Below are positions 12,601 through 23,985 of a stretch of DNA of 64,000 nt, piece after piece. A model generated the notes under the pieces. That model did no database searches and had not been told where the DNA came from. It saw only the letters and a program-made list of their open reading frames with translations. The position numbers and the translations under genes were made by a program. The stretch is from Apostichopus japonicus. Its lineage: Eukaryota; Echinodermata; Holothuroidea; Aspidochirotida; Stichopodidae. Each line of letters begins with the position of its first letter. The stretch's first letter is position 1. Location: contig NC_092568.1 of the NCBI RefSeq assembly GCF_037975245.1, forward strand, positions 22,904,501-22,968,500. The letters run 5' to 3'.

Positions 12601-13127
12601 CCTAGACTAGAGTATATGTAAAATGTCTCGATTATACACAGAACACTACGGTTGAACTGAATGATGTACACAACTCTCAAACATGTTTGTTATCCCTGAT
12701 TTTATATTAATATATACATGTATTTCTTTACGTCAACAGCAGAACCTTGGCTATCCTGTTATGTGGTACTGAAGTGTGGGCCCTGCTTACCAGCGTGTTA
12801 CTTCAAGACGGCCCTTTCCTGGTCATGCGTCTGTACCTCATAATTGCCTTCAGTATTGTCGACCAATCAATGTTCTTCTTCACTTGCAAGAATGCTCTGT
12901 TGTTAGTTTTGCAATTCTATCGGCTGTTTGTGGTTATCTCTGAAAGCTCCAAATCGTACAAGAAAAATTTGGCAGCGGCTCGGGCAAACGAAGATGTTGA
13001 GCAAGGTGTCGCTTCACCCAACACTCCTCGTACCAATGGTAAGCATCCAGTAGGGAACGGAAGCGTTCATACCATTGAACTAGACGCAATTACCGAGCTA
13101 CCTGCAGACGGTCTAGCACACAGGTAA
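4893..13127 (+). CDS. TMEM26: TMEM26-like gene A (5' partial; exons 2-4 visible)
   Basis: Spliced CDS join(4893..5106,10761..11149,12740..13127). It encodes 329 complete codons of a multi-pass membrane protein of the TMEM26 family, whose cellular role is not established. Visible family hallmarks are WFVPAAFIYL after the first junction, ILGRWMMPRGQLSRDQLSQ, a YIGMAADMLEF helix, SWSLLQFTLGL, QDGPFLVMRLYL and LQFYRLFVV. About six hydrophobic segments can be counted. The first exon (about 70 codons, two membrane segments) is not recognisable between 1 and 4892 and probably lies upstream. Unlike genes B and C, the region after the sixth helix is interrupted by an intron (11150-12739). The loop there is strongly basic (KGPKRRAFGRVQR and an ERRRSR run). 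The tail is hydrophilic and ends at TAA 13125-13127. Family identity is near certain; the exact 3' end is less so, because the stop overlaps a donor-like CAG/GTAAAA. Confidence 0.9.
7811..8278. mobile_element. Foldback MITE copy split by another element
   Basis: The left end CCGATACACACAGAGAAC and right end CTGTGTGAATCGG match the two intact copies at 45283-45600 and 49302-49604. The middle (about 7885-8160) is foreign. It is a GC-rich segment ending CCTACGCCCTTGG, whose reverse complement (CAAGGGCGTAGG) looks like the CAGGGGCGTAGC terminus of the element at 27532. Confidence 0.7.
8893..9065. repeat. CAATCT/CAATT simple repeat flanked by a direct repeat
   Basis: A run of CAATCT and CAATT units (8940-9018) is bracketed by two copies of TACCGTAAACAATTGATAAT..CAGCACAATCTC starting near 8893 and 9032. 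Confidence 0.75.
9614..9663. repeat. (TA)n microsatellite
   Basis: 25 uninterrupted TA units inside gene A intron 2. Confidence 0.95.
10761..11149 (+). CDS. TMEM26: Gene A exon 3
   Basis: The acceptor is CATTCACAG at 10752-10760, entered in phase 0 (E-V-Y-N). The donor is GTAAGT at 11150, leaving AA as the first two bases of the next codon. It encodes the family core: GLQQTLMMVLILGRW, SRDQLSQLLLVYIGMAADML and VWSWSLLQFTLGLTATK, then the Arg/Lys-rich loop. In genes B and C the equivalent sequence continues without a break. Confidence 0.9.
11150..12739 (+). other. Gene A intron 3 (absent from genes B and C)
   Basis: 1590 bp, with GTAAGT donor and CAACAG acceptor. It interrupts the loop after helix 6. 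The paralogues have no intron here. It contains a G-rich tract (12262-12304). No nested gene is seen. Confidence 0.85.
12740..13127 (+). CDS. TMEM26: Gene A exon 4 (terminal)
   Basis: The acceptor is CGTCAACAG at 12731-12739. A second CAG follows immediately (NAGNAG), so splicing at 12740 or 12743 would both keep frame (H-N-R-T-L or H-K-T-L). The exon encodes AILLCGTEVWALL, QDGPFLVMRLYL and a last helix with LLLVLQFYRLFVVI. A hydrophilic tail rich in N, P and E follows, with stop TAA at 13125. Confidence 0.88.
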
Positions 13128-13287
13128 AAGGTATTGCAAAGGGTCAGCAAGGATTACCACACGTGACGTTAACATGGTCAGTTGTTGCTGTTAGATACGT
13201 TGTGAAGTAAAAAATAAGCGTGAAAATGAATCACATGCAATTAAAATATTTGCGCTGATTACCGGTTATTATATTGCAATGAGCAAT

Positions 13288-13790
13288 GGGAAACATCTCA
13301 TACTGATGACGTCATAAGAGGTAACCGCAGCACGCAGACTTACACAATAGAATGCATCAGTACATTGGAAATAAACTTCACCGTCTACGCAGACTGCGGG
13401 TCATTACTATAGCTCTATATGAACGAGCTCATGTAAGAAGCATCTCATACTGATGACGTCATAAGAGGTAACCACTGCCAGCAGACTTACACAATAGAAT
13501 GCATCAGTACATTGGGAATACAATTCGCCGTCTAGGCAGACTGCGGGTCATTACTATTGCTCTAAATGAACGAGCTCATGCAAGAAGCATCTTCTATTAA
13601 TGACGTCATATGAAGCATACATTACAGACAGACATACACACATGAAAAGCATCACAGCATTGAAATTGAAAGCCATGAGCTGGCTCCGGATTATTATGTC
13701 TATAAGTTAACGAGCACTCAGATGTAAGTGTCTTATATTGATGACGTCACTGGAGGTATGTTATTACAAACAGACGTACACATTTGACCT
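13288..13790. repeat. 147-bp tandem repeat with a TGACGTCA in every unit
   Basis: Units start with CATCTCATACTGATGACGTC. Perfect TGACGTCA palindromes (CRE/ATF consensus) lie at 13307, 13454, 13601 and 13742, spaced 147, 147 and 141 bp. The first two units are very similar; the third and fourth are diverged, yet keep the palindrome. The array starts about 160 bp past the gene A stop. An AATAAA at 13370 lies in the first unit. Confidence 0.85.
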
Positions 13791-14575
13791 TCCAGGTGTA
13801 TAGCACAACCATAGTACATGTACTTCATTCCTTCTCACGTTTTTTTTATGATATTAATCATTTAGGCACTGTACAGTATAGGTCTTGGTATTTCACTGTA
13901 ACAATTATGGGAACGAATTATTTAAAAAATTCAAAACATTCTTGTGTGAGGCGATGGAAAATGTATACCACAATGCTGGTCACAATGGTCAATACAAATC
14001 GCTAATTATTATTATTAATATTTCCATAGATTATCTTGTACCCCGAACATGTAGTTTATACCTTCTGTGTAATGCTTGTGTGTGCATAAACTCACACAAA
14101 ATGTAAAATGAAATCATTTCTTCTTCATTATTATAGTTCTTGTGTATAACTTGATGTTAAATCAACCATCTGTTTCGAGTATGCATGATAATGACAGTAA
14201 AATTGTTTCACTTATTCTTCAATGCTAAAATAATACTTTTCATTCCTAGTTTAATAGCTGATCATGACAAATTCACTGGTTTGATTTTGGCATATTTTGT
14301 AACATAATTTGGTATTTAGTTTACGTAACCTACTTATATGTGCAGTGTTTATGTATGATAACATATTACTTTAACGAGTTAATATCACGTTTTTATGTAT
14401 CTTCTCTCCAAGTTAACAAGCAAAAATAAAGCAAAAAGTTCTATTAAAACATTCTTCATTCAAATCAAGATTATTTAGCGACAAAGAGGAAAATCACAAA
14501 CCAAGAATTGTCATAACCGAGATCTATTAAACTTTGTGTACGTTCAACGATGTATGGATCGACCTTTGTTAAGCA
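13791..14575. other. Gene-free stretch
   Basis: AT-rich DNA with short frames that lack motifs. Nothing else is recognised. Confidence 0.5.
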
Positions 14576-14742
14576 ACGGGCCGTGCAGGTCTCAACCTAT
14601 CATTGTACAAGTTACACGAAATTGTGGCAGCGGGGCCATGCTAGTCTAAACCTAGCATTGTACTAGTTACACGAAATTGTGTAAAGCAGCAGGGCCATGC
14701 TAGTCTAAACCTACCATTGTAGTAGTTGTACGAAATTGTTAA
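14576..14742. repeat. Three-copy tandem repeat, about 55-60 bp
   Basis: The block GGGCC.TGC..GTCT.AACCTA.CATTGTA..AGTT..ACGAAATTGT occurs three times in a row. No known family is recognised. Confidence 0.8.
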
Positions 14743-15232
14743 TCAATTTTTATTTTCATGCGATAAACCTGGGTTGCACTTTATTTATAACAACAACAAC
14801 AACAACACTGTACTCAATATTCTGTCTTATCATATAGCTGGAAAGAGATTATCATTGTACAGTGGAACCCATTAGGTTGCCATGGTCACGTCATCACTCA
14901 CCTTCTGCTTTCCTGCACTGAGATTGTGATTCAGATTCAAGGTGTGGTCGTTTTGTTATAGTGATGACGTAATCGTTGTATTTCGTGTTCAAATACAGTA
15001 TGACTGTACATACGTAAGGTAACTTGCATAAAACAGTTCAGTTTGCGCGTGATCATCATGTTGCACGAGTTATAATCATGAAATTCTGCCTAAAACGGCT
15101 TTAAATAAATCTGCTTTTGACGAAAATAAGAAACCCTCTTAAACTGGAAGAAATTGAGAGTTTCACCGCTTGTTTTTTTTTTTCTTGATAATGCAGAGGT
15201 TAGATGTATACTTTCATAATTCTAAAAAAAAA

Positions 15233-15451
15233 TAGAACTCACTCTTTGAGAGAGTCCAGGATGAGCAATCTTTAGAGGAGAGAGTCTTTCTTGTCAACTT
15301 GAGTGGCTTTACATCAATTTAACTCTAAAAAGAGTGAATGTTTCCAATCCATAAGAGCTTACTCTGCCGAAATTCAATCTGATGAGACAAGTGAAATTAC
15401 TAACTTAAAAGATTAATCATTGAGGACACTCTCAAAGAGTGATTTAGTTCT
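15233..15451. repeat. Foldback repeat with CACTCTTTGAGAG ends
   Basis: AGAACTCACTCTTTGAGAGAGTCC near 15235 is matched in reverse by GGACACTCTCAAAGAGTG..TAGTTCT near 15423-15451. A related CACTCTTTGAAAGAGTG string occurs at 49200. It is probably a small MITE family. Confidence 0.55.
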
Positions 15452-15510
15452 TCTTCTTTTTTAATTAAGGGAGTATATAAACCTACCGACCTTCTTTTGA
15501 TTATGTCACT

Positions 15511-15821
15511 CAGGGGTGTGCTCACACTGGGCGGCACCGGGCGGCTGCGCCCAGTAGTTCTGAATGCCGCCCAGCACAAACAGTATTTTAAACATTTCCG
15601 CCCGGCACTTTTTTGACGATAATTTAACAAATTTTACCATAACCAAAATCTGAGAGAAGACATGGCACAGGATAGGGAAAATAGCACCACCTTAGCATAC
15701 TTTATGTGCAAAATTTGTCCAGTGGGGAGGGGTACCCCACCTATGAGATCCCTCTCCCAGGGTGTGGATCATACTACCGCATAATCTGCCCGGCACTCAA
15801 ATATTCATGAGCACATCCCTG
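15511..15821. mobile_element. Non-autonomous TIR element (311 bp)
   Basis: Termini are CAGGGGTGTGCTCA and TGAGCACATCCCTG (13 of 14 match as inverted repeats). GTCACT flanks both sides. Depending on where the end is set, the shared flank reads GTCACTCA (8 bp), compatible with hAT. Both ends carry GCCCGGCA/GGGCGGCACCGGGCGG motifs inside. Confidence 0.65.
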
Positions 15822-18800
15822 GTCACTCATTCTAAGAGATAACTTCCAATACCTGTTTTGGTTATACGGGAACATTGATCTACCAATTAATCAAACCCAG
15901 GTGTTTATCCTGCTTTACGCCAACCTTTTTATGCCTTTAAGCTTATGTTATTCGTTTTTTTCCTTTTCATAAAGTCAACAGTTTCTTATGATTTGCCCCT
16001 TTTATTGCTTCCAACACGTTAGCTTCATTTTGTCTTTCTCAGTGAAATTACGTCTTTCGTTTCTATAGTCTTTCTTTTTTTTTCCTTTTCAATCCCTGTA
16101 ATTGTAATAACTCATTACTGAAATTAAAAGAAGTTATGACTTTCGTTATGCTCTATAGAATGAAAGAATTTATTTCAAAATTATAATATCTGAGTTTTTC
16201 TCCAACGGTGACCAAAATTTGCCGGTTACTATATCCATGGGACAGAAACACTGCGAGACGTTAGTTTCATTAAACTGCCGCGTATTTCTTTCTTTAGAGG
16301 TCAAAGGTGATTTAATTTTCAGAACATGATAAATACATCACAAATACATCATATCATAAAATGAAAAGTACTGTTAGTAGGGTCGTGAACTTATATATCA
16401 ATTCTTCAATTAGGTATTTCAGATTTGATGATTGTTACTGAATTAAAAGACAATTTCCATAATCTTTGATATAAGAACAATCAGCACAGATAAAATATTG
16501 CCGAATTTTGCAATTTCCAACGAGAGTATGTATAATTATTAGATAGAACCCCCTCTTTATTGGGGGGCGGGGCAATTTTGCTCATTTGAAATTAAGGTTA
16601 TGGTTATACCACTCAGAATTGGAAGAGAGTATTGGCTCTGTTAATATTGGCAGTGGTTAGTGGATCTGTCCGTGTTTACGGCATATTACATAACTTTACT
16701 GTACTTTATCCACTGGACTTCCAACCGACAAATTTTATTATCTTCTTCAGAAGTCTCTCCATTTTTTTTTACATGATTTGTTTGCTCCGTATTTTCTTCT
16801 ACCTACGTTCATTTTATTGGCTTCTGCTCTGCATTTTCTTCCAGCTAAGTTCATATTTATTGCTTCTGCTATATAGTGTTTTCTACCTATACGTTCATAT
16901 TTTTTGCATTTGCTCCGCATTTTCTTCTACCTATGTTCATATTTTTTGCTTCTGTACTATTAGTTCATGTCTTGTAATGAATTAGGTTGTACAATGAAAA
17001 TTATTGAAATAAACTAAAGCATTGATGCGAAATTGAATTGAAAACCCACTAAACCAAGACATTTGTAAGTGTTAAATTGTTTGCCAATAGAATAAACCTT
17101 TTATAATTTTCTAACATAAGGAAGTGCACTCTACTTAATAACAGATCACCAAAATATTGTAATCCCATTTAACTTCTCATTGATAGATTGTGACGTCATT
17201 ATATATATATAAACAATATCATTTTACTCGATATCACAAAGTGCTTATATAATTTTCCTCTAATGAGTTGTATATACATGCTCTTTAGAATTTGGCCTAA
17301 TGGCTAAACTCTAGACATTTACGAACTTTGGCATTCGAAGCTGAAACGGTTATTTGTCTCAAAGTGAACCACAGATGATGCTGTCAAATATCATGTAATT
17401 ATAAATTTTGTTTGTAATGGTCTTTCATGTATAGCAATGATTTCATAAAACTATATTAAATCGAAATTTTTAAAACGTACATTCATGTATTCATACATAA
17501 GAAAACACGTTTATGTCTTATATGATAGCTATACCGCTAATGCTTATACTAGTTCTACATTATATCTTCATATTAACTTGTTTGGTTTTGTTTCGTGTAC
17601 GGGAAAGAGGGTCTAATTTCATTGATCTAATATGTAAATGACAAAAACATGATTTCTTAGGTTGTCATTTTTCTCGTATTCTATACACTATACTATAATA
17701 TATAAACAGACTGTGATGGTTCAATCATCACTGTGTTCGTGCAACCATGGCAGCGCCAGTGTATTGGTGAAACCACATCGACAGCAGCAACATTTTGGGA
17801 TGGTATTGGTGCTGGTAAGGGTTGTGAGGGAACACTTCCTCCCCAACTATTTCCCCAAGATATTCTCCCCGGCACCTCATTTCCACAAAATCCCGTCGCG
17901 TTTTAATATTCTCGTACCACGTCACATTCAGTCATTAGTAATAATTTTCGCTTCCCTTTCATTATAATCATAAATTACCAAGTATAGATTCTACATTATC
18001 TGATCAAAATCTCAACTTCTCATATTCGGGAATGTGGGACCCCAAAGAGACTATACTATATTTCAACCATCATATAATAATATACGAACCATATATACCA
18101 TTAATTAATCCGTATATCAAACATTTATCATCAGGTATTTAATATCAGCCATATACATAATAAACAATGGCACCAGTAAAGGTCATTGTTTTCTTACTGT
18201 GGACTTCATTGTTTCACGAATGTATAGATAACAAAAACATGCATTGTTTGAAATATCCACATACCCGATGTTATTTACTTTTCGATCCATTTTGTATAAA
18301 AATAAACTGATCAAACGGGAAGGTCAAATAAAATGCGACAAAGGACAGAGTTGCACCATTTTGTCCAAAATGAAATTATGATTTTATCGTTCTTCTTAAT
18401 CACATTTTACTTTCACAACTTCAAATAGTATCCTTAACATTACATTTCCTGACAGACTCAAGTTGTGCTGGTGTTCCATATGTGATTTCTCTACCGGGGA
18501 GTTTTTCAATACTTGCTCGTTTTGTACGCATGTTAAAAATTTGTCGTTCAAGTCATTACTCATTACATGAAATTAAATTGTAATCATTCGGATGAAATTG
18601 GGGCGGGAGGGGGGGGGGGGGGGCTGGGATAGTTGATAGAAAGAGACAGGAGGGAAGATTGTGCTTACTGGTAAAACATCCCAATTTTAATAATATTCAG
18701 GGAAAGAAAGAAAAACAGAAAAGTGTGGTAGAGATAGGCACCGATCACATATTAAAACAGTCGAAGAAAATTTGATATAAATGTTTTCATGTGGTTTCTA

Positions 18801-20062
18801 CATTAACCTAAACACACTACATAAGTTCATGCTCTATTGAAATGATTGTATTCAGAAAGAACCGGAAAAATAACATGCACATGAATCGAACTCCCAACTT
18901 TGCAATGTTTTCTAAATATACAGCTTATGGCTAAAACAATATGCAGTATCTTCAAAGACTACATTATCTGTGGTGACGTATTTATCCTTGTACGGCAGTC
19001 TTAACCCCCGTCCCCTCCCTACAGATATATTTTATTACAATTACAATCATTATTATTCTTGTGATACAGAAATGCTGGTGTATTTAGGGTAATGCTTTGA
19101 TAATGAGAACTATATTACCGAATAGCTGCATAAGCTTGTGACGAAACTTCCAAAAATGCTATATTTCAGGTATTTACTAGTTGTGGCCTACATAAGTTTG
19201 TCTGTGGATGAACCCCTGTCTTGGGAAATTAGATGCAACAACATCCCTACCGCACCAACCCCCACCCCACCCTCTCCCCCTTTCAGATACAACATAATAC
19301 AAATAGCCAATGAAAAAACTCAAAGGGGTAGATAACCGAAACTTATAATTTCCTTTCGAATCACGACTTCGTCAATTCCTCCACAAATCACGTCGGAAAA
19401 TTTAAAAAAAAAAATCTTAGTTTTGCTAAGGAAAAGTCACCCAAAAGAGATCCTAAGCACGAAAATAAACATGAACAACAACCTCAATTCAAAACTGACC
19501 CATTTTTCTACTTTTGTAAATCATGAAGATATGGAAGCCTTTAAGTTTACTCGGTGCTATACAGCATCGAGCGATTGTAACCCTCGTGTACACTGCATTC
19601 GCCGTATGGAATGACTCACACATAACTACTGTATAACACACCCACTTCAATTACTTTTCTACAGATATCTTCACTTTAATTAAGGAATACCCTTACAATT
19701 CGAGATATCAGCCTTCATGGACACCTTTCATATATTCTTGTCACTGCTTTCATAGAAAATGAAGGAGCCAGTTTGATTGACAAGGTTATTGATTTGTATG
19801 GCGGGTTGTACAGCTTATTATCATTACCCATAATAGAGGGCGTTATCAAATTAGTCTGCTCAGATCCGTACATAGGGACGGTGCCGAGTCTGCTCAGAGC
19901 TGTATACAGATCCGCATATAGAGATACGGGTTGTAAGTCAGCTCAGAGAACCGTCCGCATATCAGTGGTTCAGAATCGTATACAGGCAGTGTACAGTTGT
20001 GATGTAAGTGTAATAATCATATGGATATTGGAGGTATATAAATACGACATTGCGGGCATATA
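15822..20062. other. Gene-free stretch between gene A and the first SINE
   Basis: AT-rich DNA. It includes a pyrimidine-rich minisatellite (16765-16965), a TGACGTCA next to a TA run (17191), a poly-G tract (18608-18624) and short frames without motifs. Confidence 0.5.
16765..16965. repeat. Degenerate pyrimidine-rich tandem repeat, about 50 bp
   Basis: CTTCTACCTA.GTTCAT.TTTT.GCTTCTGCTC..ATTTT recurs about four times with drift. The open frame running through it (16632-16985) is a by-product of its TTC/TTT composition. Confidence 0.65.
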
Positions 20063-20070
20063 TATAACTA

Positions 20071-20370
20071 TAAATACCGGTGCTGTGGCGAATGGATAAA
20101 GGCGGTGGCATTTGAAGCAACGAGGCTTAGCAATTGGGAGGTTCGGGATTCGATTCCCGGCCAGGTTATAGTAAGGTGGATTTTCATCCAAGAGCGATCT
20201 ACGGTTTTCCCATCTATAATGACTTTCTAAATTGAACAGATCCAAAATTTTGAGTTAAAATGTTGAATTGGAAGCCACCCGACCTATAAAGTTGTAATCC
20301 ATAAGCCCTTGCGGGTTTCTCCCACGTTTGTGGTCCCTTCAGCGTCGTAAAACTAACTGCTGATTATTAT
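20071..20370 (+). mobile_element. tRNA-derived SINE (family 1)
   Basis: The head at about 20079-20165 has a box A-like TGTGGCGAATGGATAAAGG and a box B-like GGATTCGATTCC. A unique body of about 200 bp and a short ATT-rich tail follow. TATAACTA flanks both sides (20063-20070, 20371-20378), a plausible target duplication. It is not a functional tRNA, because the arms do not fold cleanly. Confidence 0.75.
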
Positions 20371-20378
20371 TATAACTA

Positions 20379-22930
20379 CGCGCCAATACACTAACACATT
20401 TTATGGCCAATGAGAAATTCGCATTATATATATACGTGCTACGGATGACATTGCGAGCCATATGAAATATGTAGCTTTGTTTTCATAATTTTCCATATTT
20501 TCTGTAACCTCACTTAAGGCGAACAGTGTCGAGAGGTTGTAGTCGTGGCCGAACGAAGCAGTTCTTGAAATCTCGTCAAACTATTATGAAAAGTAATTTG
20601 AAATCATTGAGAAAAGCATAGTCGATTCCTATTGGAGTAACAGGTCAACTTGGAAAGGTCTGGTTCTATTAAGGTTAAATATATCTTCGTCGTCCGAGCC
20701 TTACATATGCCGGTTTACAGATTGCATTGTGAATGCATGTCAACGATATGTCGTTTCTCGGTTACAGCGTCTCTGCGACGTCCACCTGATGATACATGAC
20801 ATCACAAAAGCCACTTTGCAAGCCTTTGATCAATCATAACACCAGTGGCATAGCTAGTGTGTCAGGGGGCGAGGTTCAATAGTAAGAGCCGGGCCCTCCT
20901 TTACTTTACCTCAATTGCCCTTGACACAGAGACATACACTGTTACAACTACGAAGTTATCTTATACTTGACTGGTAGGTGTGAATCGTTGGACCAAAATG
21001 TCGGAACTAACCCTTACGAGCCCTAGACATTGCGGGTCCCGATTCAATGAACCGCCAGAACTGCCTATAGCTATACGCCTCAGCATATCACGTCACACGC
21101 AATACAATGCCCCAATTGGACGAAGCTTGCATATGAATGGTACGTATAGCTGCAATAAAGATCACCGTCCACATTGCGGCATTGCAACATTCCATATTTA
21201 TTACATTGAGTAAAATGTCTCAGCTGCTAACAACCGCTCTTCTGCGTCAATTAATGTATATTTATGAAGCGAGTCCATCTATTTAATGGACTGTTGTCTC
21301 ATAATCCTAAAAGGAGTTGCCATTATACATTTATAACATCCATTACACTGTGATTCGACAAACCGTGAGATTGTACTCACGCGCGACAAGAAAAGAGGAA
21401 CTTAATTATATTCATTAATGTTCATGTTAACTTGTCGGAGATGAAGATTAATGTACATACGAAATAATCTAAGGGCACCTGACAACTTCTACCTGCTATG
21501 TGTTAATTTGGGTATAATGTCAAGCTCGCCTACACATTACAAAATTGACAGGTGATATTTTGTTCGACCTTTACCTGTAACTTCTTCTTGTAATAAGTCA
21601 TATGGGAATGAACTGATTGGAACACACCAGTCTGTGGTGGCAATGAATAATATACTAGAACAGGAAACGATGTTCGGATACATTGCATAAACCAGTGATC
21701 TTCTTTTGGAAACAATTCTCCCTAAAATATATAGAGAGAAGAAAACCCCTGAACAAACAAGATATGGTTATCATATTTTTGACAATTTACTGAGATTCGG
21801 ACTGGCAGTTGACTCATGCATGACGTGTATTGCTGGTCATTCATATTCGTTGTTGATACTAAAATCCAAAATCCAAAAAATACACAGAGGATGGTATGGA
21901 ATTTTGAACAACATCGCCATTTAACCGTGTACTTCCAGAGTGAATCATTGCATTTAATTTAAAGATGCTATGAATCAAGGGCATTGGGGCTGTACAGGAC
22001 CCACAACTGTTGAGAATCAAATCAACTCAAGTAATTTGTACAGTCAAGACGAAGTTGAGACATCTAAATGAACAAATGGGATTGGTCAGTTGAATAAACT
22101 TCAAGACAAATCATTTGCATATTATAATTAGTGATGGAAAACGTATACTAATTACTTTGAGCTGAAGTGAATTTGCTACATGCTTTGAAACTGTTCCGCA
22201 AATACCATAAAACATTACTGTAGCTAAACTAGTCAGGGATTAAATTAAAATAATAACGCATAAGGGGAAAGTTTGGAATCTGTCACTTTGTGTTTTATAT
22301 ATTTAATAAATGCTAATACGAAAGGGTGTCTGAATGGATAACCGAATGGAATTATTAATTAACCGCTCATTAACCTCCTTCATTATGTCATTAAGTCCAA
22401 AAGAGTTTCTTATAAACAAGAATTGCTAAACTACTGTCCAAACACATTAAGCTTCTTCAAAGGTTTTGGCAAACGGCACATTAATGTTAATGACCATATT
22501 GTTGTTGTATAATAATTAATGAAAGTTATATTTCTACATTGCTGAGAACTATGCACTGCAAATATATAAGGAAAATTAATCTTGTCAGGAGGTATGGAGT
22601 TGTGTGTGTTAGGTGGAGCGTGGTTGTTTATAAAACGCGGTGAATTTGTGTTATGTTATTTGATGTTCTTCTTACGGGTGCACGACGCAATTTGGAACGG
22701 ATCAGCTGGTTAATCGTAATTGAATCCACACATGCCATTGTTGACTACCCTGCTGGTTTTTTATTAATTTTTTTTTACAGATAACAATTACACCACTTTC
22801 TGCTTGAATTAATAATCTCAAAAGTTAATTTCCCAAGATGTTTAGCTTTATTGTAAGTGTCATTCCATTGTCTTAGCATACTGTATAGATTTAAGAATTG
22901 TCACTCATGGTGAAACTTTTATCAAAGTTG
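20379..22930. other. Gene-free stretch
   Basis: No supported exon. A GGCATAGCTAG..GGGGGCGAGG string near 20848-20871 resembles the terminus of the GGGGCGTAGC-type elements, but the other end was not located. Confidence 0.45.
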
Positions 22931-22935
22931 TATTA

Positions 22936-23196
<261 letters not shown>

Positions 23197-23220
23197 ATTC
23201 AGACACTTTTACGAAGCCGT

Positions 23221-23985
23221 GTAATACTGGCACATGGCTAGAAACATATATCGAATGTATCCGACTATCCATAATGTCGAGTTATCAACCGTTCAATACA
23301 GTACATCATACATGTAATACTGGCTCATGACTGGCATGGGCGCAGATCAGTCTTGGATAATGGTGGGGACGCGTGTCTGTTCTCTGACACTATCTAAGCG
23401 GAGCGCGACCATGGGTTCGCGCGTAGCGAATATAGAAGATTTCTTTGGCAAATATACCTCCCAGATCGCCGGAAATAACACTTCCCAGACCCAACGATGC
23501 TCCCAAACTTCCTTAAATTTTAGATCTCATGGCTTTGAAATTTAGTTTGAAAAATACATGTGCTTCTGCAGCAAAAAAAAAAAAAAACATCAGGGGACTT
23601 ATAATCCTAGTAGACTTTTGAATAAGATGGGTCTGGGGGTCCTCTCCCAGAAAACAATTACAAACTGTCGCAAATGCGATTTCCGTCCAATATTTAACAA
23701 CTGTGGATAAATATAATACAATGAGAAAGGCTGCATGTCATTTGCACAATGCTGAATCAAACTGCGCCAAAGTTAAATACAGGGGTATTTAAAATGCAGC
23801 GTTTGGTCAAGACAAATTGGTGGGGACACGGTATATCATGTCCCCCACCACTAAAAAGTTGGTGGGGACGCGTCCCGCTGTCCCCACCAGGATCTTCGCC
23901 CATTATGACTGGGAACATATCGAATGTATCCGACTACCCATAATGTCGAGTTAACAATCGTTCAATACAGTACATCACACACTTC
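23221..23985. repeat. Tandem duplication of about 100 bp, second copy interrupted
   Basis: GTAATACTGGC.CATG.CT.G.AACATAT and ATCGAATGTATCCGACTA.CC occur once uninterrupted (23221-23310) and once split by the element at 23335-23904 (parts 23314-23334 and 23913-23985). Confidence 0.8.
23335..23904. mobile_element. Non-autonomous TIR element (570 bp) with verified 8-bp TSD
   Basis: Ends CATGGGCGCAGATC and GATCTTCGCCCATT match as inverted repeats at 12 of 14 positions. ATGACTGG flanks both sides (23327-23334 and 23905-23912). The uninterrupted neighbouring duplicate serves as an empty site and shows one copy of this 8-mer region. The 8-bp duplication points to the hAT group. Subterminal GGTGGGGACGCG occurs at both ends. 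Confidence 0.8.
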
